Source: Ruficoccus amylovorans (GTDB lineage: Bacteria; Verrucomicrobiota; Verrucomicrobiia; Opitutales; Cerasicoccaceae). Taken from it: a DNA stretch of 64,000 nucleotides. A model generated the notes under the pieces. That model had not been told where the DNA came from and ran no database searches. It saw nothing but the letters and a program-made list of their open reading frames with translations. The position numbers were made by a program, and so were the translations under genes. Each line of letters starts with the position of its first letter. Within the stretch, counting starts at the first letter, position 1. This document shows positions 44,343 through 53,442 of the stretch, piece after piece. The stretch spans positions 124,001 through 188,000 of the forward strand of contig NZ_JACHVB010000013.1 in the NCBI RefSeq assembly GCF_014230085.1. The letters are read 5' to 3'.

Positions 44343-45437
44343 TTAGTGCGCTTTCGCCTTGGCCGCAGGCAGTTTGACGGGGGCGTTTTTGCCATCGGAG
44401 ACATAGCAGGCGTCGAGCACGCGCTGGACTTCAGCCCCCCGCGCGAAAGTCGGTTCTTCCTGCTTGCCGGTGCGGATGCCCCTAATAAAGCGGGCGTAGT
44501 TGTTCGGGGTCCGCGGGGCCTTGTGTTCGCGCCACTTGGCCTTGTCGAGGTTACTGCCCAAACTGGTGCGGTAAACATTCGTCCCCCAGTCTCCGTCGAT
44601 CACGACGGAGCCGAGCGTCCCGGCGATTTTCAGATAAAGGCGGTTGGCATGCCCACCCATCCAGCGGGTCGTGTGGATGGTGCCGAGCGCGCCGTTGGCG
44701 AACTCGACCGTCATGACCGCACTGTCGTTGGCGTCGAGCAGGTATTCGCCGATGCGGTTGCCCGGCGCTTTGTCAAAGGTCTTCAGCTTGCAGTACACGC
44801 TCTTGAGCGGTCCGGCCGGAAAAGTCGCAAAGTCCAAAATGTGCACGCCGACATCGCCCAGCACACCCTTGCTCCCGTGCTGGCTGGAGAGACGCCACAG
44901 CCACTTCGGGTCCGTGCGCCAGTCACCCCAGACCTTACTCGCCAGCCAGGACTGGAGGTAGCTCGCCTCGACGTGGCGGATCTCGCCCAGCTTGCCGGAG
45001 TGGACAAGCTTCGCCACCGCCTGCAGGCTCGGCATGTCGCGGTAGGAGAAGTTCACCATGTTGATGACTCCAGCCTTGGCGGCGGCCTTGACCATGCGCT
45101 GGGCATCGGGGTAGTTGACCGCGAGCGGTTTTTCGCACAGCACGTGCTTGCCCGCCTTCAGGCACTGGATCGCGACCTCGGCGTGAAAGGCATCCGGCGT
45201 CACGATGGCAACCGCGTCCACGGTCCCGGCGGCCAGCAGTTCGTCCACCGAACCGTAAATCTCTGGGATACCGTGCGTCTGCGCAAAGGTCTCGGCCCGC
45301 TCACGCGAGACATCAACGGCCGCGACCAGCGTGCAGCCTTTGACCTCCTTGAACTTGATCGCGTGTTGCCGGGCCATGCCGCCCGTGCCGATGATGGCCA
45401 GCCGAACCGGCCCAGAACGTCTGGATGTTTTTTTCAT
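44343..45437 (-). CDS. Gfo/Idh/MocA-family oxidoreductase
   Basis: 364 residues. The Rossmann loop 'IIGTGGMARQHAIKF' (about 15-29) and the 'LCEKPLAVN' motif (about 98-106, with catalytic Lys) identify the family, as does 'GVLGDVGVHILDFATF'. These NAD(P)-dependent enzymes oxidise or reduce sugars, inositols and related compounds. The next gene upstream is ThuA-like, a common partner in sugar-use loci. The N-terminal 'MKKTSRRSG' is basic, with no Tat signal. Confidence 0.92.
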   Translation of the reverse strand: MKKTSRRSGPVRLAIIGTGGMARQHAIKFKEVKGCTLVAAVDVSRERAETFAQTHGIPEIYGSVDELLAAGTVDAVAIVTPDAFHAEVAIQCLKAGKHVLCEKPLAVNYPDAQRMVKAAAKAGVINMVNFSYRDMPSLQAVAKLVHSGKLGEIRHVEASYLQSWLASKVWGDWRTDPKWLWRLSSQHGSKGVLGDVGVHILDFATFPAGPLKSVYCKLKTFDKAPGNRIGEYLLDANDSAVMTVEFANGALGTIHTTRWMGGHANRLYLKIAGTLGSVVIDGDWGTNVYRTSLGSNLDKAKWREHKAPRTPNNYARFIRGIRTGKQEEPTFARGAEVQRVLDACYVSDGKNAPVKLPAAKAKAH

Positions 45438-45533
45438 GGGATGCAGGAAGACAGGTTAAGCGCCCGGCGCGAAGCCGGTCCCTGGATCGACAAAAAACTA
45501 AAGCTGGAATGGATGAGACAAAACCGGCCCGGC

Positions 45534-46304
45534 TTATTTAAAGCCTTCGGTTGGACGCGAGGCAGCTTCGGCATCTTCGGGCAGGGGCTCCAGCGGGGGT
45601 GAGTTCGGGCAGACATCGGCGATGCGCACCCCGGTATGGGCCCAGCGGACGGCGTTGGTGATGACGGTCTGCACTTCGGACTGGTGATAGGTCGGATAGG
45701 TTTCGTGACCGGGGCGGAAGTAGAAAACCCGACCATTGCCGCGGTACCAGGTTGCGCCGCTGCGGAAGACTTCGCCACCCGTGAACCACGAGACGAAAAG
45801 CAACTCGTCCGGCGTGGGAATGCCAAAGGGTTCGCCGTACATTTCCTCCTGCGGAATTTCAAAGTAGTCGCCGATCCCCTGCGTGATCGGATGCGAGGGC
45901 ATCAGGTTCCAGAGGCGTTCCTTATCGGTGGATTCGCGCCACTTCAGCGAGCAGGTCGTGCCCATCAAGGCCTTGAAGATTTTGGCGTAGTGCCCGGAGT
46001 GGAGCACGATCAGCCCCATCCCTTCCAGCACGCGGGTCTTCACCCGCGCCACCACCTCGTCGGCGACTTCACCGTGGGCCATGTGCCCCCACCACACCAG
46101 CACGTCGGTCTCGTCAAGCACGTTGCCGCCCAGGCCGTGCTCCGGCTGGTCAAGCGTGGCCGTGCGCAGTGTGAAATCCGTCTGCTTGCCGAGAAATCCG
46201 GCAATGGTGTTGTGCATGCCATCGGGGTAAATCTCCGCGACTTTCGGATTCTTCTTTTCGTGGCGGTACTCGCCCCAGACGGTGACTCGGATCGGTGAAC
46301 TCAT
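45534..46304 (-). CDS. ThuA-like (trehalose-utilisation) domain protein
   Basis: 256 residues of one ThuA domain, related to class I glutamine amidotransferases without the Cys nucleophile. Visible are '[14 protein letters not shown]', '[13 protein letters not shown]', '[20 protein letters not shown]' in key parts ([10 protein letters not shown]), and '[17 protein letters not shown]'. ThuA takes part in disaccharide (trehalose-like) use in rhizobia. Here it is followed by an Idh/MocA gene, and an AraC-type regulator is divergent, so the locus looks like a small sugar-modification module. Confidence 0.9.
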   Translation of the reverse strand: MSSPIRVTVWGEYRHEKKNPKVAEIYPDGMHNTIAGFLGKQTDFTLRTATLDQPEHGLGGNVLDETDVLVWWGHMAHGEVADEVVARVKTRVLEGMGLIVLHSGHYAKIFKALMGTTCSLKWRESTDKERLWNLMPSHPITQGIGDYFEIPQEEMYGEPFGIPTPDELLFVSWFTGGEVFRSGATWYRGNGRVFYFRPGHETYPTYHQSEVQTVITNAVRWAHTGVRIADVCPNSPPLEPLPEDAEAASRPTEGFK

Positions 46305-46456
46305 AACGGTAACGGTGCTTAGGGTTAATTTCTCGCGAGGAGAACAAGGGGGGTGTTTATGGTGATCAGCTTGCCGCCACTCTTTGCTTTTGACAAGCGG
46401 ACAGAGTACGATTGATTTGAGATTTATAGTACAAAACCGGCATCACTCCCTTCCCC

Positions 46457-47326
46457 ATGCCGTCCGCACAAAACTTCGATCAGGACATCCGGCGCATTCT
46501 TGCCCGTTTGCGCTCAGGTAAGCTGCGCGTCCACATCCCGCAACGCCGGAACCTCCACCGCAAACGCCCGAATTCGCATTTCCACGCCACGCCGGAGTTT
46601 TTCATCCAGACGGGCGGGGCGACGGACTTCGACTGCGCCGGGGAGACTTTCCGGCTCGGTACCGGGGATGTCTGCGTCATGCCCAGGGGCGTCCCGCACG
46701 CCGAGATACCCCGCGACCTGAAAACCCCATACGGGATCATCGTGTGCATGAACCCCCGCGACGAGCTTTACCTCATGCGGGCACGCTCGGATGTGCCGGG
46801 CCGCATCCTCGGCTACAGCCCGCTTCACCTCGGCAGCGGACGCGGGCATCACATTTTTCACTACCTCGACGAGCTGGATAACCTCGACGCCCTCCCTGCT
46901 CCACACCGCAAGCCCTACACCCGCGCCCTGTTGGAAGCGTTTCTCATCGCCACCAGCGCGGAACTGAGCAAACCCGCCACCCCGGCAGCGCGTCCCGGCT
47001 CACCGCTGGTCGCGCAGGCCGAAGCCTTTGTTCGCACGCACGTGAGCGATCCCCAATTGAACGTGGCCGGAATCGCCCTCACCCTCAACTGCACCGCCGA
47101 CCACCTCTCGCGCCTATTCCACCGCCACCGGGGGCTCACCCTGAGCACCTGGATCGCGCAGGAACGCGTTGCCCAGGCGCGCGACCTGCTGGAAACGAGC
47201 ACTTACAATATCTCCGAAATCGGCTGGGCTTGCGGCTTCAACGAGCCCTCCTATTTCATCCGGATCTTCCGGCGACACGTCGGCATGACGCCCCGCCAGT
47301 ACCGACTGACGCGCAGCAGCCAGTAG
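46457..47326 (+). CDS. AraC-family regulator with cupin sensor
   Basis: 289 residues. The N-terminal half is a cupin-type sensor ('HFHATPEFFIQTGGATDF', 'LGTGDVCVMPRGVPHAE'). The C-terminal ~100 residues hold two helix-turn-helix units ('LNVAGIALTLNCTADHLSRLFHRH' and 'NISEIGWACGFNEPSYFIRIFRRHVGMTPRQYR', in key parts WACGFNEPSYF). It is divergent from the ThuA/Idh pair across 152 bp and probably controls it in response to a sugar. Confidence 0.93.
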   Translation: MPSAQNFDQDIRRILARLRSGKLRVHIPQRRNLHRKRPNSHFHATPEFFIQTGGATDFDCAGETFRLGTGDVCVMPRGVPHAEIPRDLKTPYGIIVCMNPRDELYLMRARSDVPGRILGYSPLHLGSGRGHHIFHYLDELDNLDALPAPHRKPYTRALLEAFLIATSAELSKPATPAARPGSPLVAQAEAFVRTHVSDPQLNVAGIALTLNCTADHLSRLFHRHRGLTLSTWIAQERVAQARDLLETSTYNISEIGWACGFNEPSYFIRIFRRHVGMTPRQYRLTRSSQ

Positions 47327-47361
47327 GGTCATTTTTCGACCCGGTCAAAAAGAATGGAAAA

Positions 47362-47379
47362 TTAACAGGAAGGCCGGAA
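47362..47379 (+). repeat. TTAACAGGAAG repeat, copy 2 (short)
   Basis: The first 17-18 bases agree with copy 1, then the sequence diverges. It lies between the AraC-type gene and the converging reductase gene. Confidence 0.6.
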
Positions 47380-47410
47380 AAAGCGAAAAGCCGGTATCCG
47401 GTGTTGAACC

Positions 47411-48415
47411 TCAACCTTTCCAGTCACTGAGAATGAGCACCTTGCCCTTGCGGCCTCCGGCGTTGGCGCGGGCGACGGCGTCGAGCGCCTTGTCAAACGG
47501 GTAGCGGCTGTCGATAGGGAGCTTGAGCGCGCCCTCGGCCATGAGGTCGTAGATCTCGGCCTGCATCGCCTCGAACTCGGCCTGGTCGTGGGTGCGGACC
47601 CAACGGTCCATCCAGAAGCCGCACAGGCACACGTCGTTGAAAATCAGGTTGCGCGTGGGGAAGCGGACCTTGTCCCCGACCATGCCGCCGAAGGTCACGA
47701 CCTTACCCTGATCGGCCAGGCAACGGATGATCCGGATCACGCTCTCGCCACCGATGGAGTTCAGGCCCAGGCGCGGCTTGGCCCCGCCGGTCAGTTCCTT
47801 GATGTTTTTTTCAAAACCCGAGTCCTCGGCCACGACGACATCCGCGCCCATCTCCTTGAGAATCGGCTCCCAGGTGGCCACGTCGCGCACGATGTTGATC
47901 GTCTTCAGGCCACAGTGGCGGGCGAGCTGGATGAGCGAGATGCCCACAGCGGAATTGGCGGCATTCTGGATGATCCATTCACCCGGCTTGAAGTCGATAA
48001 AGTCACGCAAAATGCGCAGCGCCGTCGGCGGGTTGATAAAGGCCTGTGCGGCCATTTCCACCGGAACATTGTTGGGGATACGAATCAGGCTCTCCGCCGG
48101 AACGACCACCGCCTGCATCCACGCGCCGGGAGCCTCGGGCATCTTGACCTGCTGGCCCGGCTCAAGCCCGCTCACGCCCGCGCCAACCGCGAGCACCTCG
48201 CCCACGCCTTCGCGGCCCGCCACGGCGGGCAGGTCCGGCAGCCGTCCGTAGGTGCCGCCGATCATCCCCATGTCGGAGGGGTGGATGACGGCCGCCCGCA
48301 GCGCGACCAGCGCTTCGCCGGGGCCGGGCTGGCCGACGGGCATCGGCTCGAGCGTCAGGACCTCTTCGGGCTTTCCTCGTTCATGGTAGCGGACAGCTTG
48401 CGGTTCGGTATTCAC
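47411..48415 (-). CDS. MECR/Etr1-like 2-enoyl thioester reductase (MDR family)
   Basis: 334 residues from a GTG that begins '(M)NTEPQAVRYHERGKPEEVL'; a GTG 16 codons upstream gives a non-family leader. Zinc-binding Cys/His of true alcohol dehydrogenases are absent. The sequence follows mitochondrial MECR closely in order: 'HPSDMGMIGGTYGRLPDLPAV', 'GREGVGEV', 'IQNAANSAVGISLIQLA', 'LNSIGGES', 'VTFGGM', 'LCGFWMDRW'. MECR reduces trans-2-enoyl thioesters with NADPH at the last step of fatty acid elongation. That role is likely here; it stands alone, not in a fab cluster. Confidence 0.85.
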   Translation of the reverse strand: MNTEPQAVRYHERGKPEEVLTLEPMPVGQPGPGEALVALRAAVIHPSDMGMIGGTYGRLPDLPAVAGREGVGEVLAVGAGVSGLEPGQQVKMPEAPGAWMQAVVVPAESLIRIPNNVPVEMAAQAFINPPTALRILRDFIDFKPGEWIIQNAANSAVGISLIQLARHCGLKTINIVRDVATWEPILKEMGADVVVAEDSGFEKNIKELTGGAKPRLGLNSIGGESVIRIIRCLADQGKVVTFGGMVGDKVRFPTRNLIFNDVCLCGFWMDRWVRTHDQAEFEAMQAEIYDLMAEGALKLPIDSRYPFDKALDAVARANAGGRKGKVLILSDWKG

Positions 48416-48545
48416 GCAATGATTTAAGCACAGGCGAAAAATCCCTGCCACAAAATTCCCCACTGCGTTTCCGATTTATAAGCTCCACACGAGAAGTGGA
48501 TAACTCCGCCGCCGGCAGCCGCCCGGTCGTGAAACGTTATAAGAG

Positions 48546-48716
48546 ATAAACCACAGAGGACACAGAGAGCACAGAGTGGGATTTTAACCGCAAAGGCACA
48601 AAGGACGCAAAGATGAATGATAATTCTTAAACAACCGAATCCAACAACCAACCCATCAAACATTCTCTTCTCTTCCCTCCGTGCCTCCGTGTGAGCTTCT
48701 TTTTCTTAACCACGGA
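48546..48716. repeat. Mixed CACAGAG / CGCAAAG / CACGGAG repeat cluster
   Basis: CCACAGAG, ACACAGAG and GCACAGAG (48550-48576) are followed by ACCGCAAAG, GCACAAAG and ACGCAAAG (48585-48612). At 48672-48690 the reverse complement of CACGGAG units appears (CTCCGTG). This looks like the remains or building blocks of palindromic elements. The gap from 48416 to 48847 holds no gene that I can support. Confidence 0.7.
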
Positions 48717-48847
48717 TGATACAGATACCCTCCCTCGTCCGCAGTTTTAAAAACAATAAACGCCACAACGCTGGCTCCCCGCGCAGCCTTGCCGCGTTTT
48801 GCGTTTGGCATCGGCGGGGAAACCGACACCTTTCTCAACCAACACCT

Positions 48848-50980
48848 ATGAAGCATCCCTTTCTCGCCGACACTTTTATCATCCCCTGGCACCTGCTGAC
48901 GCCCGCGCGCATCCAGCCTGACATCGAGCTGGCCCTTGAGCGCGCCCAGCAAAAGCTCGACGCTATCGCGGACACGCCGCTGGACGCTGTCACCTTTGAC
49001 AATACCCTGCTCGCGCTGGAGGAAGCCACCGAGGAGCTGACCCGCGGTTGGGGCAGCGTCGGCCACCTCGACAGCGTGTCCAATAGCCCCGCCCTGCGCG
49101 AAGCCTACAACGCCATGCTGCCGAAGGTTTCGGAGTTCACCACCCGCATCAGCCTCAACGACAAGCTCTGGCAAGTCCTTAAAGCCTTTGCCGAAACCGC
49201 CGAGGCCAAGGCACTGACCGGCACCCGCAAGCGCCTGCTCGAAGAGACACTGGAAGATTTTAAGGGCAGCGGGGCGGACCTGCTCCCCGAGAAGAAAAAA
49301 CTCCTCGAAGGCATCAACGCCGAGCTTTCACGCCTGACCCAGAAGTACGGCGAAAACGTCCTCGACTCGACCAACGCCTGGGAACTGCTCATCGAGGACG
49401 AGTCGCGCCTGGCCGGGCTCCCCCAGTCGGCCAAAGACGCCGCCCGCGAGTCCGCCAAAGCCAAAGGGCACGGCACCGACGAAAAGCCGGTCTGGCGCTT
49501 CACCCAGCACATGCCCTCGCTCCTGCCGGTCATGAAGTACGCCGACGACGAGGCGTTGCGCAAGCAGGTCTGGGAAGGCTCCACCGGCATCGGCCAGCAA
49601 GCCCCCCACGACAACACCGACCTGGTCTGGAAAATCCTCGAAAAGCGTCAGGAAAAGGCCGAGCTTTTAGGCAAGGCCAACTTCGCCGACCTCGTGCTGG
49701 AGCGCCGCATGGCCAAAACCGGAGCCGCCGCCCTCGCCTTTACCGACGACCTGCACGAGCGCATCAAGGACGCCTTCGCCGCCGAAGTGGCCGAGCTGGA
49801 AACCTTTAAGGCCGAGCAGACCGGCACGCCCCGCGACCACCTCCAGCCCTGGGAGGTCGCCTACTGGTCGGAAAAACTCCGCAAGCATCGCTACGCGCTC
49901 GACGAGGAGGAACTGCGTCCGTACTTCCCCATCCACCGCGTGGTCGAGGGCATGTACACGCTGGTCGAGCGCATCTTTGGCGTGAAAATCGTCCAGCGCC
50001 CCACCCGCTTTGTTGACGAGGCGGGCGCGGAGCAGCGCTTTGACGAGGGCACGCCCTCGCCCGACCACGTTGTGGCCGAAGTCTGGCACCCGGACGTGAA
50101 GTTCTACGACCTGCTCGACGCCGACGGCACGCACCTGGGCTCCTTTTACGCCGACTGGTACCCGCGCGAATCCAAACGCGGCGGCGCGTGGATGAACTAC
50201 CTGCGCACCGGCGGCCCGCGCCCCGACGGCTCCACCGCCCCGCACATCGGCCTGATGTGCGGCAACCTCAACCCGCCCGTCGGCGGCAAGCCCGCCCTCA
50301 TGAACCACCGCGACGTGGAGACGATCTTCCACGAGTTCGGGCACCTGCTGCACCACCTGCTGGGCAAGGTCGAGATCAAGTCGCTCAACGGCGTCAACGT
50401 CGCCTGGGACTTCGTCGAACTGCCCTCGCAGATCATGGAAAACTGGTGCTGGGAAAAGGAGGCGCTCGACCTCTTCGCCAAGCACGTGGACACCGGCGAG
50501 CCCCTGCCCGCCGCCCTGCTGGACAAGATGCTCGCCGCCCGTAACTTCGAGCAGGCCACCATGACGATGCGCCAGCTCTCCTTTGGCAAGATGGACCTCG
50601 ACCTGCACACCGGCATCAAGGACCACGCAGGCCGCGACCTCGACGCGTGGGTGGACGAATCGCTGGAGGGCTACCGCGCCCCCCTCAAGACCAAGGCTCC
50701 CGGTATCGTGCGGCGCTTCACCCACCTGTTTTCCGACCCCACCGGCTACGCCGCCGGTTACTACTCTTACAAGTGGGCCGAAGTCCTCGACGCCGACGCC
50801 TTCACCCGCTTCAAGGCCGAGGGTGTCCTCAACCCGGCCACCGGAAAAGATTTCCGCGAAAAGATCCTGCAAAAGGGCAACTCCGAGCCGCCCGAAAAGC
50901 TCTTCCGTGACTTCATGGGCCGCGACCCGGATCTCAACTCCCTCCTCATCCGCGCCGGACTCCGGCTGGAGCAGCATTAA
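48848..50980 (+). CDS. M3-family metallopeptidase (oligopeptidase A-like)
   Basis: 710 residues from an ATG that begins 'MKHPFLADTFIIPW'. The zinc motif 'IFHEFGHLLHHLL' puts His495, Glu496 and His499 at the metal, with the downstream Glu in 'DFVELPSQIMENW'. The layout and length fit PrlC/oligopeptidase A, a cytoplasmic enzyme that degrades short peptides and signal peptides. It is followed directly by a two-hairpin repeat element that may serve as its 3' end. Confidence 0.95.
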   Translation: MKHPFLADTFIIPWHLLTPARIQPDIELALERAQQKLDAIADTPLDAVTFDNTLLALEEATEELTRGWGSVGHLDSVSNSPALREAYNAMLPKVSEFTTRISLNDKLWQVLKAFAETAEAKALTGTRKRLLEETLEDFKGSGADLLPEKKKLLEGINAELSRLTQKYGENVLDSTNAWELLIEDESRLAGLPQSAKDAARESAKAKGHGTDEKPVWRFTQHMPSLLPVMKYADDEALRKQVWEGSTGIGQQAPHDNTDLVWKILEKRQEKAELLGKANFADLVLERRMAKTGAAALAFTDDLHERIKDAFAAEVAELETFKAEQTGTPRDHLQPWEVAYWSEKLRKHRYALDEEELRPYFPIHRVVEGMYTLVERIFGVKIVQRPTRFVDEAGAEQRFDEGTPSPDHVVAEVWHPDVKFYDLLDADGTHLGSFYADWYPRESKRGGAWMNYLRTGGPRPDGSTAPHIGLMCGNLNPPVGGKPALMNHRDVETIFHEFGHLLHHLLGKVEIKSLNGVNVAWDFVELPSQIMENWCWEKEALDLFAKHVDTGEPLPAALLDKMLAARNFEQATMTMRQLSFGKMDLDLHTGIKDHAGRDLDAWVDESLEGYRAPLKTKAPGIVRRFTHLFSDPTGYAAGYYSYKWAEVLDADAFTRFKAEGVLNPATGKDFREKILQKGNSEPPEKLFRDFMGRDPDLNSLLIRAGLRLEQH

Positions 50981-51019
50981 GGGGCTGCGCCCCTACGGAG
51001 CCAAAAAGGCTCCTACCCC
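50981..51019 (+). repeat. Two-hairpin intergenic element, copy 3
   Basis: GGGGCTGCGCCCC, TAC, then GGAGCC, loop AAAAA, GGCTCC, then TACCCC. It begins at the base after the M3 peptidase stop codon. The rest of the gap to 51245 holds more GC-rich hairpins but no gene. Confidence 0.8.
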
Positions 51020-51245
51020 GGCACGGGCAAGACGTTTCCTCCTTTGGGGAGGGGAATTTTTGCCCGCGCACGCGCTGCGCCTGTGCCACGTTGACACAGG
51101 CGAACGGAGGCTGCGCCACCGGTTTCGGGGAACCTTTTTATAGGGGCAATGTTCTATGCCGCTTGAGGGGCGGGATTTGCGCACCGGCACAACCGGTCGC
51201 TTTCCCTTGAAAACCGCCCGGAACTGAATTTGCTAAAGGAAAATC

Positions 51246-51986
51246 ATGAATACCATACTCTCACTGTCATTTTTGCCCGGACTGGGCTTCATCATCCCGG
51301 CTGGTGGAGGCTGGGGCCTGTGGCTCGTTCTCATCGTCCCGACCATTATCCTGGGCTTCTGGGCCCAGCACCGCGTGATGAGCACGTACAAGAAGTACAG
51401 CCAGGTGCCCTCCCGCGGCCGCATCACCGGAGCCGAAGCCGCCTCCGCCGTCATACGCAAGGCCGGTATTAACGACGTGGAAATCGTCGAAATCGGCGGC
51501 CAGCTCAGCGACCACTATGACCCGATCCACAAGCGCCTCGCCCTGAGCAGCGCCAACTACCGGGGCACCAGCCTGGCCGCACTCGGCGTGGCCGCGCACG
51601 AGGCCGGGCACGCCATCCAGCACAAGGTCGGCTACAAGGCCCTCCAGTTGCGCATGAGCCTGATCCCAATCACGACGATGGCCTCGCAAATTCTTCCCAT
51701 CGTGCTGATCGCGAGCTTCTTCCTGCCCATGCTGGGCATGATGGGGATCAAGATCGCTGTCGTGTGCTACCTGATCTTGACGATCTTTCAGCTTATCACG
51801 CTGCCGGTCGAGTTCGACGCCAGTGCCCGCGCCCGCAAGGAGTTGGTCGGCATCGGTATCATCGGCCAGGATGAGGCCGTGGGCGTCGTCCGCACACTCA
51901 ACGCCGCCGGCTGGACCTACGTGGCTGCCTTCATCAGTTCGCTGGCCAGCCTGCTCTACCTGTTTCTCATCTCGCGGGATCGCTAG
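51246..51986 (+). CDS. Membrane zinc metallopeptidase (YugP-like)
   Basis: 246 residues. A membrane helix near residues 22-40 is followed by the catalytic 'AAHEAGHAIQH' (His118, Glu119, His122), then by two or three more helices (about 140-185 and 225-243). 'ITGAEAASAVIRKAGI' and 'DHYDPIHKRLALS' are family landmarks. The role of YugP-type peptidases is not known. A terminator follows. Confidence 0.9.
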   Translation: MNTILSLSFLPGLGFIIPAGGGWGLWLVLIVPTIILGFWAQHRVMSTYKKYSQVPSRGRITGAEAASAVIRKAGINDVEIVEIGGQLSDHYDPIHKRLALSSANYRGTSLAALGVAAHEAGHAIQHKVGYKALQLRMSLIPITTMASQILPIVLIASFFLPMLGMMGIKIAVVCYLILTIFQLITLPVEFDASARARKELVGIGIIGQDEAVGVVRTLNAAGWTYVAAFISSLASLLYLFLISRDR

Positions 51987-52042
51987 CCGCAACCCGCCGC
52001 CAAGGCCGGATCTGGACCGGCCATCGCATACCTCTTACCCAG

Positions 52043-52072
52043 GCCGGGCTTCCAATCGGAGCCCGGCTTTTT
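52043..52072 (+). terminator. Intrinsic terminator of the membrane peptidase gene
   Basis: GCCGGGCT / AGCCCGGC, 9-nt loop, then a T run. Confidence 0.85.
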
Positions 52073-52102
52073 CGTGCCGGTTGGCCGCGCTTCGCGGGTC
52101 GT

Positions 52103-53365
52103 TCAGAGCGATTCGCTTGAGCTTACCACCAGACGCAGGAAGCGCTGTTCCCCGGCGGCTGGTGTGCAGGTGACGCTCCAGCTGGTCACACCGCCCTCGG
52201 TTGTCACCTGCTCGGGTATCAGCGACGAGGTGGCAAAAGACACGCCCACGAGGTCGGTGGTCTCCTCCAGCGTATAAGTCAGACCCGCAGCGGTGTCGCT
52301 CTGCTGCCAATCCATGACGAGCGAGGCGTCCGTCTGGCTCACGCGAGGGCCCAGTTCGGCATCCCAGAAGTTCGGGTTGGTCCCGTAGGCGAATTCTTCC
52401 AGATTAGTCATCCCGTCGGCGTCCGGGTCGGCATCGGAGGCGGCGTCCTCACCGGAGAGGGAATTGTCCGTCAGCCAACCGCTGTAAGTGGACAGGTCGG
52501 GCAGCGCAGCCTCAATCTCGGCAGCATAGCTGGCGATGCGAACGAAGTAGTTGGTGTCTGCATCTGAGGGTAATGTTACCGGCCCGACCTTTTGAGCGGT
52601 GTCAAAGGTGCTGCTGCCACTGGTCTCAACTGTCGCAGTCAGCCCCGAAAGCACCCACACGCCGTTGATGAACTGGAACAATGCCGAGCCCGAGTCTAAC
52701 TCCGCCATCGCGGCCTCATCATCACCCGCATCAGCGTCAAGCACAGTGGTCAGCGCGATATAGCTCCAGGTAACGGTTTCTGAGCTGTTCGTATATGAGA
52801 GCGCTAATGCCCCTGTCACGCGGTTTGTCCCCCAACGCTTAGCCACAGTGGAGTTACCTCCCCATGTCCAACTGACAGGGTCTCCCGCATCCGTCTGCGC
52901 TGTTGATCTACCCCGGCCATAACCAACCAGAACGGTGCTGGTCGAACTCGAAATATCGGCACTTGTACTCGTATTCAAGGGCAAGTCATCCAACCCCGGA
53001 TCATCGACCAGCTTGATGATAACCAGATCGACAGACCCGATCTGGATTTTGGCAAAAGCTTTATCCACGGTATGAAAAGCTTCCCCATCAAAGGTGACAT
53101 TGCTACGCGCCTGGACGTGATCGACAGTTAGCACATACTTCCCCCGCAGGTGGACCACCGAGCCAGAGGCATTTGCCGTAGGCGACGTGTTGCAATATGA
53201 ACCCACCTGCTCAAAGGGCGCGCCATTGGCGGGGGCGGTCTGGTTGGCACTGTTGTCACCGGAATAGAGGATCAGCGCCGGAAGCGGCAATGCGGAACCG
53301 GCCAGGATCGCCCCAAAGGTGGCTGCTTTTGAAAAAACGTTCAACGGGATATCAATCAATAGCAT
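52103..53365 (-). CDS. Secreted S1-like serine protease with C-terminal TSP3-like module
   Basis: About 420 residues from the second ATG, which is closest to the signal peptide ('VFSKAATFGAILAGSALPLPAL'). Counting from the first in-frame ATG 6 codons earlier, the triad is His89 in 'TVDHVQ', Asp119 in 'SVDLVIIKL' and Ser231 in 'ELDSGSALF'. 'KRWGTNRV' is a further landmark of this secreted branch. The C-terminal part has the Asp-rich 'DADPDADGMTNLEEFAYGT' module common in Verrucomicrobia exoproteins and a beta-rich end. It is probably exported; its target is unknown. Confidence 0.78.
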   Translation of the reverse strand: MLLIDIPLNVFSKAATFGAILAGSALPLPALILYSGDNSANQTAPANGAPFEQVGSYCNTSPTANASGSVVHLRGKYVLTVDHVQARSNVTFDGEAFHTVDKAFAKIQIGSVDLVIIKLVDDPGLDDLPLNTSTSADISSSTSTVLVGYGRGRSTAQTDAGDPVSWTWGGNSTVAKRWGTNRVTGALALSYTNSSETVTWSYIALTTVLDADAGDDEAAMAELDSGSALFQFINGVWVLSGLTATVETSGSSTFDTAQKVGPVTLPSDADTNYFVRIASYAAEIEAALPDLSTYSGWLTDNSLSGEDAASDADPDADGMTNLEEFAYGTNPNFWDAELGPRVSQTDASLVMDWQQSDTAAGLTYTLEETTDLVGVSFATSSLIPEQVTTEGGVTSWSVTCTPAAGEQRFLRLVVSSSESL

Positions 53366-53442
53366 ACGAATAAAAACAGGCACCGCAAGCCGTCTGTTTT
53401 TTTACCAGATACTCCGTGAAACAGGGAAATTCCCGGAAAGTT

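Noticed and set aside
48546-48716. CRISPR array
   Set aside because: The repeats are 6-9 nt with 2-3-nt spacers, with no unique spacers and no cas genes.
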